Counted from the stretch's first letter, positions 9,728 to 19,716 are shown. The stretch is DNA of 64,000 nt from Legionella worsleiensis (GCF_001467535.1 NZ_LNZC01000012.1:366379-430378); one strand, 5' to 3'. The notes: generated by a model from the letters alone, not told the origin. A program made the numbers and translations.

Positions 9728-10270
9728 TTAGACCTGTAGCTGTAAATTCTGCGCCGATAAGGTATCGCAATAGTTAAATAAGGGATTCAGCATGTTGGAG
9801 CAATATTGGCCAATTTTATAAAAATCATCTCGTTGGTTGGTAAACAATTCTTGCGTATGCTGGCATGATTTTCGGCTTGCCAAAGAATAGATAACGTAAT
9901 CATTGTCTATTTTTGCAGCTATTGATAGCCCTATAGGAAAGGAGTGCTTAATTTGTTTGAGATAATAAAGTTCATCATACCGTTCCGGGTCATATAAATT
10001 TTGCCATAAAGCTTGTGAGCCCAATTGAAACCATTTGGGGTCGTAAGTCTTGTCAAAGTGCCAAAGTGAACTGCTGAATAAATTGAATTCCATTGATGGT
10101 GTTGATGATAAGGAGATAAGCTCATTATCTTCGTTAATGCGTGTCACAGCGATATGATGAATTTCATGTATTCCTAATACATCCCTGAATATGTATGACA
10201 GTTTACTTTTAAATGCAAAAAGAATCTCAAGATGCTGTGGGTGGAGCACCACTCTACTGCTATTTTCCAT
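9728..10270 (-). CDS. Hypothetical protein, possible LuxR-type sensory domain without HTH
   Basis: About 180 residues, soluble, with no clear catalytic motif. The pattern (HPQHLEILFAFKSKL, then IHHIAVTRINEDNE, aromatic-rich WHFDKTYDPKWFQLG) resembles the N-terminal sensory half of Legionella LuxR-family proteins, but no helix-turn-helix follows. This likeness is tentative. I chose the ATG at 10270 because AGAAG lies 5 bp upstream; an earlier ATG at 10291, inside the end of the regulator gene, has no such site. It sits between the XRE regulator and the MFS gene, so it may sense the transported compound. Confidence 0.7.
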   Translation of the reverse strand: MENSSRVVLHPQHLEILFAFKSKLSYIFRDVLGIHEIHHIAVTRINEDNELISLSSTPSMEFNLFSSSLWHFDKTYDPKWFQLGSQALWQNLYDPERYDELYYLKQIKHSFPIGLSIAAKIDNDYVIYSLASRKSCQHTQELFTNQRDDFYKIGQYCSNMLNPLFNYCDTLSAQNLQLQV

Positions 10271-10280
10271 GTATACTTCT

Positions 10281-10766
10281 CTATGTTCCATGCGGATGGC
10301 TAAAATGCTTCACTGAAGCCAAAGCCAAATCTATAATTTTTTTTGACTGTTCTTCATTAGCGTTGATTAGGCTGACGTCGTTAATCAATTCCATTAAAAA
10401 ACCAGGCACCTCATTTTCCATTAAGCCGCCATTATATAGACATGCAGCTCGTGTGAAAATATAGTGAAGTAAATTCTTGCTGATTGTTATTTGATCTTTG
10501 GCTAAACCGGGATCGTTATAAGCATCCCCAAATAATAGCCATCCAGGGGAAACATGCAGTTTTGTAGCGATTTCCACGAGTTTCACTGGTTCAGGTATGG
10601 CCTCTCCACGCAAATATTTCCGACATATTTGCACTGAATATCCGGTTATCTCCGCCAGTTTGTGAATACATACCCCGGATGTTGAGCGTTGTGAATTGAA
10701 ACCGGCAGCTATCATTGCGTCACGCAAGCGGTAAGCGAACTGTTTGGTTAAGTTAACTTTTTCCAT
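10281..10766 (-). CDS. XRE-family helix-turn-helix regulator
   Basis: A 161-residue protein. Residues about 8-80 form a phage-repressor-like HTH (KLAEITGYSVQICRKYLRGE, then IPEPVKLVEIATKLHVSPGWLLFGD), the typical CI/XRE layout in which the recognition helix is followed by an ending of the type PSPGWLLFG. The C-terminal half (about 85-161) is helical and not a recognisable peptidase or sensor. It heads the operon with the sensory-like protein and the MFS transporter, so it probably controls that operon and possibly the orphan promoter upstream. Confidence 0.85.
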   Translation of the reverse strand: MEKVNLTKQFAYRLRDAMIAAGFNSQRSTSGVCIHKLAEITGYSVQICRKYLRGEAIPEPVKLVEIATKLHVSPGWLLFGDAYNDPGLAKDQITISKNLLHYIFTRAACLYNGGLMENEVPGFLMELINDVSLINANEEQSKKIIDLALASVKHFSHPHGT

Positions 10767-10802
10767 GGGGATGCAATGTTCCTCATTTATTATGCTCGCT
10801 AG

Positions 10803-10831
10803 AGTGTAACAAACGATAACATAACCTGCAA
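10803..10831 (-). promoter_or_regulatory. Sigma-70 promoter of the XRE operon
   Basis: Read on the minus strand: TTGCAG, 17 bp, TACACT. The -10 element lies about 37 bp upstream of the ATG of the regulator gene. Only one promoter half-site differs from consensus at each of its weak positions. Confidence 0.55.
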
Positions 10832-10877
10832 ATAATGTAATAAATGGAAACTTAAAGTTTCGTTTCGAAATTAAGTG

Positions 10878-10905
10878 TTGACAATGGAAATCAAACGACT
10901 ATAAT
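10878..10905 (+). promoter_or_regulatory. Consensus sigma-70 promoter without an adjacent gene
   Basis: TTGACA, 16 bp, TATAAT: both hexamers are perfect. The stretch just upstream (10854-10874) is symmetric (CTTAA ... TTTCGAAA ... TTAAG) and could be an operator, perhaps for the divergent XRE regulator. No coding gene follows on this strand before the tRNA 670 bp away. Confidence 0.6.
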
Positions 10906-10911
10906 GACCCT

Positions 10912-11040
10912 CGAAACGTACGGAAAAAGTTTCAACAGTCCAAACACGGAAAACCCCTGATACCGGATGGAACCCGTATCACATTAAAGTCCAACTCATG
11001 GAACAGTGGTAAAACATAGCAGTTACCTCGCATTTCATCG
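10912..11040 (+). ncRNA. Candidate small RNA downstream of the orphan promoter
   Basis: The predicted transcript starts near 10912 and contains no open frame longer than about 12 codons with a start. It has five GGA triplets within about 100 bases. One GGA is exposed in the loop of a small hairpin (TGATAC ... GTATCA around 10961-10984), a layout like CsrA-binding RNAs. It does not match RsmY/RsmZ, 6S, 4.5S, tmRNA or RNase P motifs that I can recall. The 3' end is a guess because no clear terminator is seen. Confidence 0.25.
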
Positions 11041-11071
11041 GCTTGAATGGTACCCCTCCATTTGGGCCTTT

Positions 11072-11371
11072 CTATTCTATAACGGGAAGATCAAGCCTTG
11101 TAATCAGTTGCATTAAATGGTCTGACCAGGGCATCCTGATTTGCTTATGGCGGCTGCTGTCACCTCGAATTAATTCGCAATGCGATTTGGGTACTTTAAA
11201 TTTTTTTGCAATAAACTGCAGCAGTTCGGTATTGGCCTGGCCGTTTTGCGGTTTGGCATGAAGTGCTATTTGCAGCGCATCATTGGTTATGCCTAATAAT
11301 GCTGATTTTTTAGCATTTGGTTTAGCATAGACGGTAAGAAAGACGTAATTTTTTTCTACTTTAAACCACAT
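11072..11371 (-). CDS. DUF167/YggU family protein
   Basis: About 99 residues when started at MWFKVEKNYVFLTVYAKPNA, the usual beginning of the family. A longer reading to 11452 adds 27 residues unlike homologues. It has the family core VYAKPNAKKSAL, LHAKPQNGQANTEL and LIRGDSSRHKQIRM. YggU-like proteins are small alpha/beta proteins of unknown role, often near yggT and proC; here it stands alone, beside a tRNA gene. Confidence 0.85.
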   Translation of the reverse strand: MWFKVEKNYVFLTVYAKPNAKKSALLGITNDALQIALHAKPQNGQANTELLQFIAKKFKVPKSHCELIRGDSSRHKQIRMPWSDHLMQLITRLDLPVIE

Positions 11372-11516
11372 AGATAGAGTATTCCTGTTCTCGAAGAGCC
11401 TGTATTGGCACCTCATGATTTTAGTTCGATGCCTTTTAATTATGCCCCACATTAAGTACTATGCCAGGGTTGTTCTTGATTATTCCCTCGATTATGCAAA
11501 AAAATGGATAAATGAT

Positions 11517-11546
11517 TTGCTTTGCAATAATTCTTTATTATATAAT
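11517..11546 (+). promoter_or_regulatory. Promoter of tRNA-Val
   Basis: TTGCTT, 18 bp, TATAAT ends 31 bp before the tRNA. The region is very A/T-rich. Confidence 0.55.
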
Positions 11547-11577
11547 CCAAGCCTATTTTGAATACAAGTCGAATTCT

Positions 11578-11652
11578 AGGCACGTAGCTCAGTGGTAGAG
11601 CACCACCTTGACATGGTGGTGGTCGGTGGTTCGATCCCACTCGTGCCTACCA
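11578..11652 (+). tRNA. tRNA-Val (anticodon GAC)
   Basis: A 75-base cloverleaf. The acceptor stem AGGCACG pairs with CGTGCCT, followed by A and an encoded CCA. The anticodon arm CCACC-TTGACAT-GGTGG gives anticodon GAC, and the T arm has TTCGATC. It reads GUC/GUU codons and stands alone between yggU and thrS. Confidence 0.95.
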
Positions 11653-11720
11653 GGTAAATCATAAGATACAGTAGAATCTATATTTTAAAGAGCAGCTGCT
11701 GCACTGAATACAAAAGTTTT

Positions 11721-11746
11721 AACCCTGCTCCGCAGGGTTTTTTTTT
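11721..11746 (+). terminator. Rho-independent terminator between tRNA-Val and thrS
   Basis: AACCCTGC-TCC-GCAGGGTT followed by an unbroken T run. It ends the tRNA transcript. It is also placed where it could act as a leader attenuator of thrS, because only about 40 bp separate it from the thrS start. Confidence 0.8.
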
Positions 11747-11785
11747 GAAAGGAAGTGTGTGACGGATAAGAAGACGGAAAGAACT

Positions 11786-13720
11786 ATGCCAAACATTAAA
11801 TTACCTGATGGAAGTGTGAAACATTTTGAAGCCCCTGTGACTGTTTACGATGTTGCGCATCATATTAGTCCCGGATTAGCCAAGGCTGCGCTGGCTGGTC
11901 GTGTGGATGGTCGTTTGGTTGATACCAGTTATCTAATAGATACGGATTGTTCTTTGGTGATTATTACTGAGAAACAGGCTGAAAGTCTGGAAGTCATCCG
12001 ACATTCTGTGGCTCATTTATTAGCCCAGGCTGTTAAAGCGCTGTTCCCTAAAGCCCAAGTGACTATAGGGCCAGTCATTGATGACGGTTTTTATTACGAT
12101 TTTGCTTTTGAGCGGCCGTTCACGCCCGAAGATCTTCTGTTGATTGAAGCAAAAATGCAGGAATTGGCAAAAGCAAACTACCCTGTTACTCGCAGAGAAC
12201 TACCTCGTGATGAAGCGATTGCCTACTTCAAAAAATTAGGTGAAGAATACAAAGCTAAAATAATTGCGGATATTCCTGCTGGCGAAGTTCTTTCGTTGTA
12301 CAGGCAGGGTGATTTCGAAGATTTGTGTCGGGGGCCTCATGTTCCTTCTACCGGTTTTTTAAAAGCATTTAAACTGACCAAGTTGGCGGGTGCCTATTGG
12401 CGTGGTGATTCCAACAATGAAATGCTGCAGCGTATTTACGGTACGGCATGGGCTGATAAAAAATCCTTGGCCGATTATTTATTTCGTCTGGAAGAGGCGG
12501 AGAAGCGTGATCACCGTAAGTTGGGAAAAGCTCTGGACTTGTTTCATTTTCAGGATATTGCACCGGGTATGGTGTTTTGGCATCCCAATGGCTGGACTAT
12601 TTATCAGGAACTGGAACGATACATGCGCCTGCGTTTGGCTGACTTCGGGTATCAGGAAATAAAAACACCGCAGCTGGTAGATAAAGTATTGTGGGAAAAA
12701 TCAGGCCATTGGGCAAATTTCAGAGATGAGATGTTTGTCACTGAAACTGAGAATCGCCATTATGCGGTAAAACCAATGAATTGCCCTTGCCATGTTCAGG
12801 TATACAACCAGGGGTTAAAAAGTTACAGAGATTTACCATTAAGACTCTCTGAATTTGGTAACTGTCATCGATGTGAACCATCGGGCTCTTTGCATGGCCT
12901 AATGCGGGTTAGAAATATGGTGCAGGATGATGCACATATCTTCTGTACAGAAGATCAAATTCAGTCAGAAGTAGCCATGATGCTCGAGCTGGTGCAATCG
13001 GTATACACCGACTTTGGATTTAACGAGATTAAATATCGTCTCGCTTTACGTCCTGAAAAGCGGGTCGGCTCCGATGAGGTATGGGATAAAGCGGAACTTG
13101 CTCTAAAACAAGCCATGCAGGGCAGGGGAATTGAGTGGGTAGATGCACCCGGAGAAGGTGCTTTTTATGGCCCAAAAATTGAGTGTTCTTTATCTGATTG
13201 TCTGGGACGTATTTGGCAGTGTGGTACAATCCAGGTTGATTTTTCCATGCCCGCTCGATTAGAGGCCAATTATATTGCCGAGGACGGCAGCAAACAAACG
13301 CCAGTGATGCTCCACCGTGCTATTTTAGGATCATTTGAGCGATTTATGGGAATATTAATTGAGCACTATGCTGGAAAATTGCCTCTTTGGTTGTCTCCAG
13401 TTCAGGCAGTTGTGCTCACCATAAGTGAAAAACAGAACGAATATGCAGAAAAAGTTGCACGAATTTTACAAAAAAGTGGTATTCGTACACATTTCGACTT
13501 GAGAAATGAGAAAATTGGCTTTAAAATCCGGGAGCATACTTTACAAAAAGTTCCCTATTTATTAGTTATAGGCGATAAAGAAGTGGAAAACAGTCAGGTA
13601 TCCGTTCGTACACGTGAAGGTGAGGACTTGGGTGTGATGACTTTAGATACAATATGTGATACCTTAAAGCAAGAAATTGCTGACAAAGGATCTCTTTTGA
13701 GAAACAAACTGGAGGATTAA
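11786..13720 (+). CDS. thrS: Threonyl-tRNA synthetase
   Basis: About 644 residues, a class II synthetase charging tRNA-Thr. In order: TGS domain ([20 protein letters not shown]), editing domain with [11 protein letters not shown] and the C-x-GPH element ([10 protein letters not shown]), catalytic domain with the zinc-binding NCPCHVQVY, motif 2 with [11 protein letters not shown], motif 3 [13 protein letters not shown], and the anticodon-binding domain from about residue 540. I chose the ATG at 11786 because homologues start MPNIKLPDG; a GTG at 11759 would add nine residues. It heads the cluster thrS-infC-rpmI-rplT; infC follows after three bases. Confidence 0.95.
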   Translation: MPNIKLPDGSVKHFEAPVTVYDVAHHISPGLAKAALAGRVDGRLVDTSYLIDTDCSLVIITEKQAESLEVIRHSVAHLLAQAVKALFPKAQVTIGPVIDDGFYYDFAFERPFTPEDLLLIEAKMQELAKANYPVTRRELPRDEAIAYFKKLGEEYKAKIIADIPAGEVLSLYRQGDFEDLCRGPHVPSTGFLKAFKLTKLAGAYWRGDSNNEMLQRIYGTAWADKKSLADYLFRLEEAEKRDHRKLGKALDLFHFQDIAPGMVFWHPNGWTIYQELERYMRLRLADFGYQEIKTPQLVDKVLWEKSGHWANFRDEMFVTETENRHYAVKPMNCPCHVQVYNQGLKSYRDLPLRLSEFGNCHRCEPSGSLHGLMRVRNMVQDDAHIFCTEDQIQSEVAMMLELVQSVYTDFGFNEIKYRLALRPEKRVGSDEVWDKAELALKQAMQGRGIEWVDAPGEGAFYGPKIECSLSDCLGRIWQCGTIQVDFSMPARLEANYIAEDGSKQTPVMLHRAILGSFERFMGILIEHYAGKLPLWLSPVQAVVLTISEKQNEYAEKVARILQKSGIRTHFDLRNEKIGFKIREHTLQKVPYLLVIGDKEVENSQVSVRTREGEDLGVMTLDTICDTLKQEIADKGSLLRNKLED

Positions 13721-13723
13721 ACC

Positions 13724-14260
13724 ATTAGTGCACCAACTAAGCGTGAAAATGATCGCGCAAGAATTAATGAACAGATCACTGTACCTGAGGTACGCTTAAT
13801 TGATGTCGATGGTAACCAGGCAGGAATTGTATCAACACGAGAAGCCCTAAGAGCTGCGGAAGAAGGCGGATTTGATTTGGTTGAAATATCACCAACAGCC
13901 AAGCCTCCCGTATGCCGTATTATGGATTATGGTAAATTTCTTTTTGAACTGAGTAAAAAACAAGCTGAAGCAAAGAAAAAGCAAAAGCAAATTCAGGTCA
14001 AAGAGTTGAAATTCCGTCCCACGACGGAAGATGGAGATTATCAGGTCAAGCTACGCAACCTGATCCGTTTCCTGAATCATGGTGATAAGGTCAAAATCAC
14101 GCTCCGCTTTCGTGGTCGTGAAATGGCGCATCAAGAACTCGGTATGAAAATTCTGGAGCGTATTCAGCAGGATACTGCTGATGTGGCTGTTGTTGAGCAA
14201 CATGCTAAACGTGAAGGAAGACAATTACTGATGGTTTTATCACCCAAAAAAACTAAGTAG
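13724..14260 (+). CDS. infC: Translation initiation factor IF-3 with AUU start
   Basis: 178 residues when read from an ATT at 13724, placed 8 bp after GGAGG and 3 bp after the thrS stop. The frame from that codon reads [17 protein letters not shown] and then [14 protein letters not shown], the standard IF-3 N-terminal domain. A later ATG would delete it. AUU initiation is the known basis of IF-3 autocontrol, because IF-3 rejects non-canonical starts. The C-terminal domain has [19 protein letters not shown]. Downstream lie L35 and L20, as in most bacteria. Confidence 0.93.
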   Translation: MSAPTKRENDRARINEQITVPEVRLIDVDGNQAGIVSTREALRAAEEGGFDLVEISPTAKPPVCRIMDYGKFLFELSKKQAEAKKKQKQIQVKELKFRPTTEDGDYQVKLRNLIRFLNHGDKVKITLRFRGREMAHQELGMKILERIQQDTADVAVVEQHAKREGRQLLMVLSPKKTK

Positions 14261-14280
14261 CAAATGCGGAGTATATTGTT

Positions 14281-14481
14281 ATGCCAAAGTTAAAATCACA
14301 TCGCGGAGCATGTAAACGCTTCCGCAAGACAGCAAGTGGTGCGATTAAACGTCGCGGTGCTTACAGAAATCATATTCTCACCAAGAAATCTACTAAGCAA
14401 AAACGCCATTTACGCGTAGGTGCCAGTGTTTTGAAGCCATGCGATGCACGTAAGGCAGAGTGTATGTTGCGTGGTGGTTAA
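14281..14481 (+). CDS. rpmI: Ribosomal protein L35 (bL35)
   Basis: 66 residues, highly basic, starting [20 protein letters not shown] and containing [22 protein letters not shown], the characteristic L35 core. It lies 20 bp after infC and 14 bp before rplT. In the E. coli operon L20 represses translation of rpmI-rplT; a similar control is likely here but its RNA site was not identified. Confidence 0.95.
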   Translation: MPKLKSHRGACKRFRKTASGAIKRRGAYRNHILTKKSTKQKRHLRVGASVLKPCDARKAECMLRGG

Positions 14482-14495
14482 GGGGAGATTAAGAT

Positions 14496-14855
14496 ATGCC
14501 AAGAGTAAAACGTGGTGTGACCGCAAAAGCGCGTCATAAAAAAATATTAGATCAGGCAAAAGGTTATTACGGCGCACGCAGCCGAACCTATCGTGTAGCC
14601 AAACAGGCCGTTATCAAAGCAGGCCAGTATGCTTATCGTGATAGACGTCAGAAAAAAAGACAGTTTCGTGCTCTATGGATAGTTCGTATTAACGCTCAAG
14701 CTCGTGAGTGCGGTATGTCCTACAGCCGTTTAATTGATGGTTTGAAAAAAGCGTCAATTGAACTGGATAGAAAAGTACTGGCTGACCTGGCTGTTCATGA
14801 TAAAGTAGCATTTGCTGCGATTGCTGAACAGGCTAAAGCTGCTTTAGCAGGTTAA
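14496..14855 (+). CDS. rplT: Ribosomal protein L20 (bL20)
   Basis: 119 residues with the L20 start [18 protein letters not shown] and core [18 protein letters not shown], then [22 protein letters not shown] spread over residues about 60-80. It binds 23S rRNA early in 50S assembly and is the usual autorepressor of the operon. A terminator follows 48 bp after the stop. Confidence 0.95.
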   Translation: MPRVKRGVTAKARHKKILDQAKGYYGARSRTYRVAKQAVIKAGQYAYRDRRQKKRQFRALWIVRINAQARECGMSYSRLIDGLKKASIELDRKVLADLAVHDKVAFAAIAEQAKAALAG

Positions 14856-14903
14856 TCAGTCGTTCATTTATCACAGCAAGAGAATGTACTAATAAAATTA
14901 TTT

Positions 14904-14925
14904 AGGAGGCCAAGGCCTCCTTTTT
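14904..14925 (+). terminator. Terminator between rplT and pheS
   Basis: A perfect 8-bp stem AGGAGGCC-AA-GGCCTCCT followed by five T. It lies 16 bp before the pheS ATG and contains the only Shine-Dalgarno-like GGAGG near pheS, so folding of the hairpin could also hide or affect ribosome access. No phenylalanine-rich leader peptide is seen. Confidence 0.75.
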
Positions 14926-14941
14926 ACTTGTGGGCATAAAA

Positions 14942-15955
14942 ATGCAGGATATTATCACCATACAAGAACAAGCCTCTAAAGCGATTAACCAGGCAGCAGA
15001 TATTACAACTCTTGAGTTAATTCGGGTCGATTTTTTAGGAAAAAAAGGGAAGTTAACTGATATTTTAAAAGGCCTTGCGAACTTATCCGCCGAAGAAAAA
15101 CCCAAAATGGGGCAACAAGTCAATCAGGCAAAACGTGAAATCGCTGCATTGATTGAAACAAAGATGCTTGAGTTAAAAGAAAAACAATTAACAGAAAAAC
15201 TATCTCAGGAGCGCATTGATGTAACCCTCTCGGGTCGTAACCGGGAATCGGGATCCTTACATCCTGTTACTCAGGTAAAACAAAGAATTAATGAGTATTT
15301 CACTCGTCTTGGCTTTGATATTATCGATGGGCCTGAAATTGAAACCGAATTTTACAATTTTGAAGCCTTGAATATTCCCGGCCACCACCCGGCACGTGCT
15401 ATGCACGATACGTTTTATTTTGGTGACGGCCGATTATTACGCACGCATACTTCGCCAGTACAAGTTCGTACTATGGAACAGCGTAAACCCCCTTTTCGTT
15501 TAATTGCGCCTGGTCGAGTATACCGATGTGATTCAGACGTAACCCATACTCCTATGTTTCATCAGGTTGAAGGATTATTAATCGATAAACAGGCTACTTT
15601 GGCTGGTCTAAAAGGGTTGCTTAATGATTTTTTTGCTCATTTTTTTGGACGTAAACTGGCGTTGCGGTTTAGGCCTTCCTATTTTCCATTTACCGAGCCT
15701 TCAGCAGAAGTGGATATAGAATGTACTCAATGCAGTGGTAAAGGATGTCGATCGTGTAAATTTACTGGTTGGTTGGAGGTTTTAGGATGCGGTATGGTGC
15801 ATCCTAACGTTTTGAATGCGGTCAATATCTCTCCAGATGAATATCAAGGGTGGGCATTTGGTATGGGGATGGATAGGTTAGCTATGTTGTATTTTGGGAT
15901 TGATGATTTGCGGATGATGTTTGAAAATGATTTGACCTTTTTAAAGCAGTTTTAA
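14942..15955 (+). CDS. pheS: Phenylalanyl-tRNA synthetase alpha subunit
   Basis: 337 residues from the ATG at 14942 ([15 protein letters not shown]). A GTG at 14930 would add four residues. An N-terminal coiled coil (about 1-90) binds tRNA-Phe. The class II catalytic core holds [12 protein letters not shown] (motif 2 region), [13 protein letters not shown] and GFGMGMDR-type motif 3 ([13 protein letters not shown]). A C-x-x-C pair ([12 protein letters not shown]) near residue 265 is commonly seen in the family. It works as an alpha2-beta2 tetramer with PheT, encoded 119 bp downstream. Confidence 0.95.
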   Translation: MQDIITIQEQASKAINQAADITTLELIRVDFLGKKGKLTDILKGLANLSAEEKPKMGQQVNQAKREIAALIETKMLELKEKQLTEKLSQERIDVTLSGRNRESGSLHPVTQVKQRINEYFTRLGFDIIDGPEIETEFYNFEALNIPGHHPARAMHDTFYFGDGRLLRTHTSPVQVRTMEQRKPPFRLIAPGRVYRCDSDVTHTPMFHQVEGLLIDKQATLAGLKGLLNDFFAHFFGRKLALRFRPSYFPFTEPSAEVDIECTQCSGKGCRSCKFTGWLEVLGCGMVHPNVLNAVNISPDEYQGWAFGMGMDRLAMLYFGIDDLRMMFENDLTFLKQF

Positions 15956-16074
15956 TCATTGAGTACAGAGTACTGTGCTCTCCCACTGTAATAATCATCT
16001 GAAACAGGCGATACCACCTGAAGAATGTGGATCGTAAGCAGTGTGCGGCAACAATTGAATTATGGGGACTATAG

Positions 16075-18456
16075 ATGAAATTAAGTAAGTTATGGTTACG
16101 TGAATGGGTTAACTTCTCATTAACAGAACACGAGTTAGCCGATCAATTGACTATGGCTGGTTTAGAGGTAGATGCAGTAAATCCGGTTGCCGGAGCATTT
16201 ACACAGGTGGTTGTTGCCGAAGTTATCACTACAAAACCCCATCCTGATGCAGATAAATTGACCTTGTGTGAGGTCAACGTCAACACCTCCCAGCCCTTAA
16301 AAATTGTTTGTGGTGCTGCAAATGTCCGGCCAGGACTCAAAGTAGCTTTAGCGATGATTGGTGCCAAATTACCTGGCGGCTTGCACATCAAGGAGTCTCG
16401 GTTACGGGGTGAACTGTCACAGGGGATGTTGTGTTCCGTAACTGAGCTTGGTCTGGCCGAGCACTCTGATGGGATTATGGAGTTGGAAGACGATGCACCT
16501 GTTGGTGTGGATTTGCGTACTTATCTTAATCTTGATGATCATGTCCTGGATGTAGACTTGACACCTAATAGGGCCGATTGCTTTAGTGTTTTGGGCATAG
16601 CCAGGGAAGTCGCAGTACTTAACAAATTACCCCTGGCAGAACCTAGTGTTGCGACAACTGTACCTACTGTAGACGATGTGATTGCTGTTCATTTAAACAG
16701 TTCAACCGCTTGTCCGAGATATTGTGGTCGAATAATACGAAATATAAACCCCCATGCAAAAACACCGCTTTGGATGAGTGAGCGCTTACGCCGCAGTGGG
16801 ATAAGAGTACTTCATCCCGTAGTTGATGTGATGAATTATGTCATGCTTGAGCTCGGCCAGCCTATGCATGCCTTTGATCTGGGCATCATTAAGGGCGCAA
16901 TTCATGTTCGCTTCGGCAAGGATAAGGAGCGATTGGTTTTATTAGATGGTCAGGAGATTGTTTTAAACGATAACGTTCTTGTTATTGCTGATGAAGAAAC
17001 ACCTCTAGCCATGGCAGGTATTATGGGTGGTGAGCATAGTGCTGTTCATGCTGAGACAACTGATGTCTTTTTAGAAAGTGCATTTTTCAATCCAGTTTCA
17101 ATTGCAGGTGTTGCCAGAACGTATGGATTATTTAGCGATTCTTCGCAACGGTATGAACGAGGTGTTGATCCCTTTCTGCAATTAAAGGCGTTGGAGCGGG
17201 CTACAGCATTAATTTTATCCATAACAGGCGGTCAGGCAGGTCCCGTGATTGAAGCCTGTGACCAAGCTCATTTACCAAAACGTGTGCAGTTTACTTTTGA
17301 TACGGCAAAAGTGCAAAAACTGACTGGATTGGCTATATCTCTAGCCGATATGCGCATGTTTTTAGAAGGCTTGGGAATAGAGATTACTCGTGAAGAACAG
17401 AATCAGTTTGATGTAATTATTCCTTCGCATCGCTTTGATATACAGCAAGACGTTGATTTGGTTGAAGAAATTATTCGCTTGTATGGCTACGATAATCTAA
17501 CAGCAACTCCCATGAATGCCGCTGTACATGCCGGAACGGTCTGTTTTAACGAAAGTATTGCTCAGAAACTGTCACATTGGTTTTTATCCAGGGGATATCA
17601 TGAGACCATAAGTTACAGTTTTGTCGACCCGGAGATACAAGAAGCACTGTATCCTCATAAAGAGTTTATGCAATTACTCAATCCTATTTCGTCTGAATTG
17701 TCGCAGATGCGGGTTGGTATGTGGCCTGGATTAATCGCTTCGATGATTTATAACCTCCATAGACAGCAAAATGCGATAAAATTTTTTGAAATAGGGGTCG
17801 TTTTTGACGTAGAGAATAAGAATTTATCAGAGCGTCCTTGTGTCGCTGGATTGTTAATGGGCGAGTTAGGCGGCCTCAATTGGAACGAAACAAAACGCTG
17901 TTTCGATTTCTATGACTTAAAAGGTGATTTGGAATCGCTTTTTTCATTGTTTAAAACAAGTCATGTGGCATTTGTGCCTGCAGCTCATGATGCCTTGCAC
18001 CCAGGACAATCAGCCCAAATTATTTTGAACGGCCATCATGCTGGCTGGATTGGGACATTACATCCACGCCTGACTGATGCCCTGGATATTGTTCAGGATG
18101 TAATATTGTTTGAGATAACCCTCGATGCCCTCAATACTTCTGGATCGCCAGTATTCAAGTCCATTTCCAAATATCCGCAAATAAGACGAGATTTGTCCTT
18201 TTTAGTGGATGATAAAATATCTGTCATGCAAATTGAACAAACAGTCAGAACAGTTATCAAGGAAGATTGGTTAAAGTCTTTTGATGTTTTTGATGTTTAT
18301 GTTGGTACAGGGGTTCCTGAAGGCAAGAAAAGCATTGCTGTTGCATTGATCTTGCAAGATGATACACGAACGTTAGTTGATTCTGAGATCAATTTGCTAA
18401 TTGATGCTATAATCAAAGCACTGGAAAACGAATTTTCAATTTTGTTGAGGGACTAA
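16075..18456 (+). CDS. pheT: Phenylalanyl-tRNA synthetase beta subunit
   Basis: 793 residues, the usual size. In order: tRNA-binding EMAP-like domain (about 40-150, [14 protein letters not shown]), B3/B4 editing domain with [20 protein letters not shown]5 domain, catalytic-like core containing [17 protein letters not shown], and C-terminal ferredoxin-fold anticodon-binding domain ([17 protein letters not shown]). It forms the alpha2-beta2 enzyme with PheS and removes mischarged Tyr-tRNA. ihfA begins 2 bp after its stop, the same coupling as in other gammaproteobacteria. Confidence 0.95.
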   Translation: MKLSKLWLREWVNFSLTEHELADQLTMAGLEVDAVNPVAGAFTQVVVAEVITTKPHPDADKLTLCEVNVNTSQPLKIVCGAANVRPGLKVALAMIGAKLPGGLHIKESRLRGELSQGMLCSVTELGLAEHSDGIMELEDDAPVGVDLRTYLNLDDHVLDVDLTPNRADCFSVLGIAREVAVLNKLPLAEPSVATTVPTVDDVIAVHLNSSTACPRYCGRIIRNINPHAKTPLWMSERLRRSGIRVLHPVVDVMNYVMLELGQPMHAFDLGIIKGAIHVRFGKDKERLVLLDGQEIVLNDNVLVIADEETPLAMAGIMGGEHSAVHAETTDVFLESAFFNPVSIAGVARTYGLFSDSSQRYERGVDPFLQLKALERATALILSITGGQAGPVIEACDQAHLPKRVQFTFDTAKVQKLTGLAISLADMRMFLEGLGIEITREEQNQFDVIIPSHRFDIQQDVDLVEEIIRLYGYDNLTATPMNAAVHAGTVCFNESIAQKLSHWFLSRGYHETISYSFVDPEIQEALYPHKEFMQLLNPISSELSQMRVGMWPGLIASMIYNLHRQQNAIKFFEIGVVFDVENKNLSERPCVAGLLMGELGGLNWNETKRCFDFYDLKGDLESLFSLFKTSHVAFVPAAHDALHPGQSAQIILNGHHAGWIGTLHPRLTDALDIVQDVILFEITLDALNTSGSPVFKSISKYPQIRRDLSFLVDDKISVMQIEQTVRTVIKEDWLKSFDVFDVYVGTGVPEGKKSIAVALILQDDTRTLVDSEINLLIDAIIKALENEFSILLRD

Positions 18457-18458
18457 TC

Positions 18459-18752
18459 GTGAATGCACTAAGTAAAGCAATAATAGCGGAATCCTTGTGC
18501 GATGAATTAAAACTTAGCAAGCCGGTTGCCAAGGAAATGGTTGAGAACTTTTTTGAGGAACTGCGCCATGCATTAGAGCATGGAGAGCATGTTAAATTGT
18601 CTGGATTTGGTAATTTTAACTTAAGAGACAAACCGCAAAGACCAGGTAGAAATCCAAAAACAGGAGAAGAGGTTCCTGTTGTTGCCCGAAGAGTGGTAAC
18701 CTTTAAACCGGGTTTAAAATTAAAAACGAATATAGAAGCTATAGGAAAATAA
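18459..18752 (+). CDS. ihfA: Integration host factor alpha subunit
   Basis: 97 residues from a GTG start with GAGGGAC just upstream. It has the HU/IHF fold with the DNA-binding arm [20 protein letters not shown] and the alpha-type ending [13 protein letters not shown]. It bends DNA as a heterodimer with IhfB. In Legionella, IHF is known to affect the switch to the transmissive phase and virulence genes. It is co-transcribed with pheST. Confidence 0.93.
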   Translation: MNALSKAIIAESLCDELKLSKPVAKEMVENFFEELRHALEHGEHVKLSGFGNFNLRDKPQRPGRNPKTGEEVPVVARRVVTFKPGLKLKTNIEAIGK

Positions 18753-18756
18753 ATTC

Positions 18757-19071
18757 TTGACTTATTACGCCAAGCACATAATGATATGTACCAATCAAAA
18801 GGCTGCAGGCAAACAATGCTGCGCCAATACTGGCGGTGAAGAGTATTTTGCCCATCTTAAATCACGATTGCTCGAGTTGGAACTGCATGGCCCTGGAAAA
18901 TACCGGGTGAGCAAGTCCGGTTGTCTTGGGCGTTGTGGCTCAGGGCCATGTCTGGTGATTTATCCTGAGGGAGTGTGGTATTCTTACTCTTCAATTGCCG
19001 ATATTGATCATATAATTGAGAGCCACTTAGTTGCGGGCATGTCTGCAGAGCGGCTGTTAATCGATAGGTAA
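18757..19071 (+). CDS. Thioredoxin-like 2Fe-2S ferredoxin
   Basis: 104 residues, apparently from a TTG start 4 bp after ihfA, with AGGA 10 bp upstream; an ATG at 18781 is the alternative. Four cysteines in the spacing of thioredoxin-like [2Fe-2S] ferredoxins bind the cluster: HIMICTNQKAAGKQCC near the start and GCLGRCGSGPCLVIYPEGVWY in the middle. This family is found as NuoE-like modules and as stand-alone (2Fe-2S) proteins. Its partner here is unknown. Confidence 0.85.
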   Translation: MTYYAKHIMICTNQKAAGKQCCANTGGEEYFAHLKSRLLELELHGPGKYRVSKSGCLGRCGSGPCLVIYPEGVWYSYSSIADIDHIIESHLVAGMSAERLLIDR

Positions 19072-19195
19072 GATGCATATTCTTTTTGTAGAATAAACGC
19101 AGTGGAATTACAGGAATTAGTTCACATATTTGATGTAACAGATGACTTTTTTAGATGGAATTAAATATTTGTTAATAAATTTTTATCCTTTTTAC

Positions 19196-19224
19196 TTGTA
19201 GGATGTTTCTGTTTTGGTTAAAAT
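19196..19224 (+). promoter_or_regulatory. Promoter of rplM-rpsI
   Basis: TTGTAG, 17 bp, TAAAAT, ending 52 bp before the rplM ATG. It follows an A/T-rich stretch (19150-19190) that may act as an UP element, as is common for ribosomal protein operons. Confidence 0.6.
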
Positions 19225-19276
19225 CGCCCGTCCATGATAGAAAGATTACCAATTTAGGCGGTTCGGAGTTTATTTA

Positions 19277-19711
19277 ATGAAGACAATTAGTGCCAAAGGC
19301 CATGAAGTCAAACGAGACTGGTTAGTGGTCGATGCCAGCAATAAGGTTTTGGGTCGCTTAGCTACTGAGATTGCCCGACGCTTGCGTGGCAAACATAAAG
19401 CTGAGTATACACCTCACGTTGATACAGGTGATTACATCATTGTAACTAATGCGGATAAAGTCACAGTGACTGGCCGTAAATTTAAAAACAAGATGTATCA
19501 TCGACACACAGGTTTTCCTGGTGGTATCAAATCCGTTACATTTGAAAAAATGCAGGCACACAATCCTGTAAAAATTATTGAGATTGCTGTGAAAGGCATG
19601 TTACCTAAAAATCCATTGGGTCGAGAAATGTATCGCAAGCTGAAAGTTTACGTTGGCAGCGATCATCCGCATACAGCACAGCAACCCAAGCAACTTGAGA
19701 TTGAGGAATAA
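19277..19711 (+). CDS. rplM: Ribosomal protein L13 (uL13)
   Basis: 144 residues with the L13 signatures [47 protein letters not shown] and a [11 protein letters not shown] element in the C-terminal half. It binds 23S rRNA early in 50S assembly. It is followed after 5 bp by rpsI, the conserved L13-S9 pair. Confidence 0.95.
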   Translation: MKTISAKGHEVKRDWLVVDASNKVLGRLATEIARRLRGKHKAEYTPHVDTGDYIIVTNADKVTVTGRKFKNKMYHRHTGFPGGIKSVTFEKMQAHNPVKIIEIAVKGMLPKNPLGREMYRKLKVYVGSDHPHTAQQPKQLEIEE

Positions 19712-19716
19712 GTATT

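Noticed and set aside
11452-11640. Minus-strand ORF over the tRNA-Val gene
   Set aside because: It is antisense to a clear tRNA and its translation shows only tRNA-derived residues.
14856-14941. Phenylalanine attenuator with leader peptide before pheS
   Set aside because: There is a good terminator, but no short ORF with consecutive Phe codons before it.
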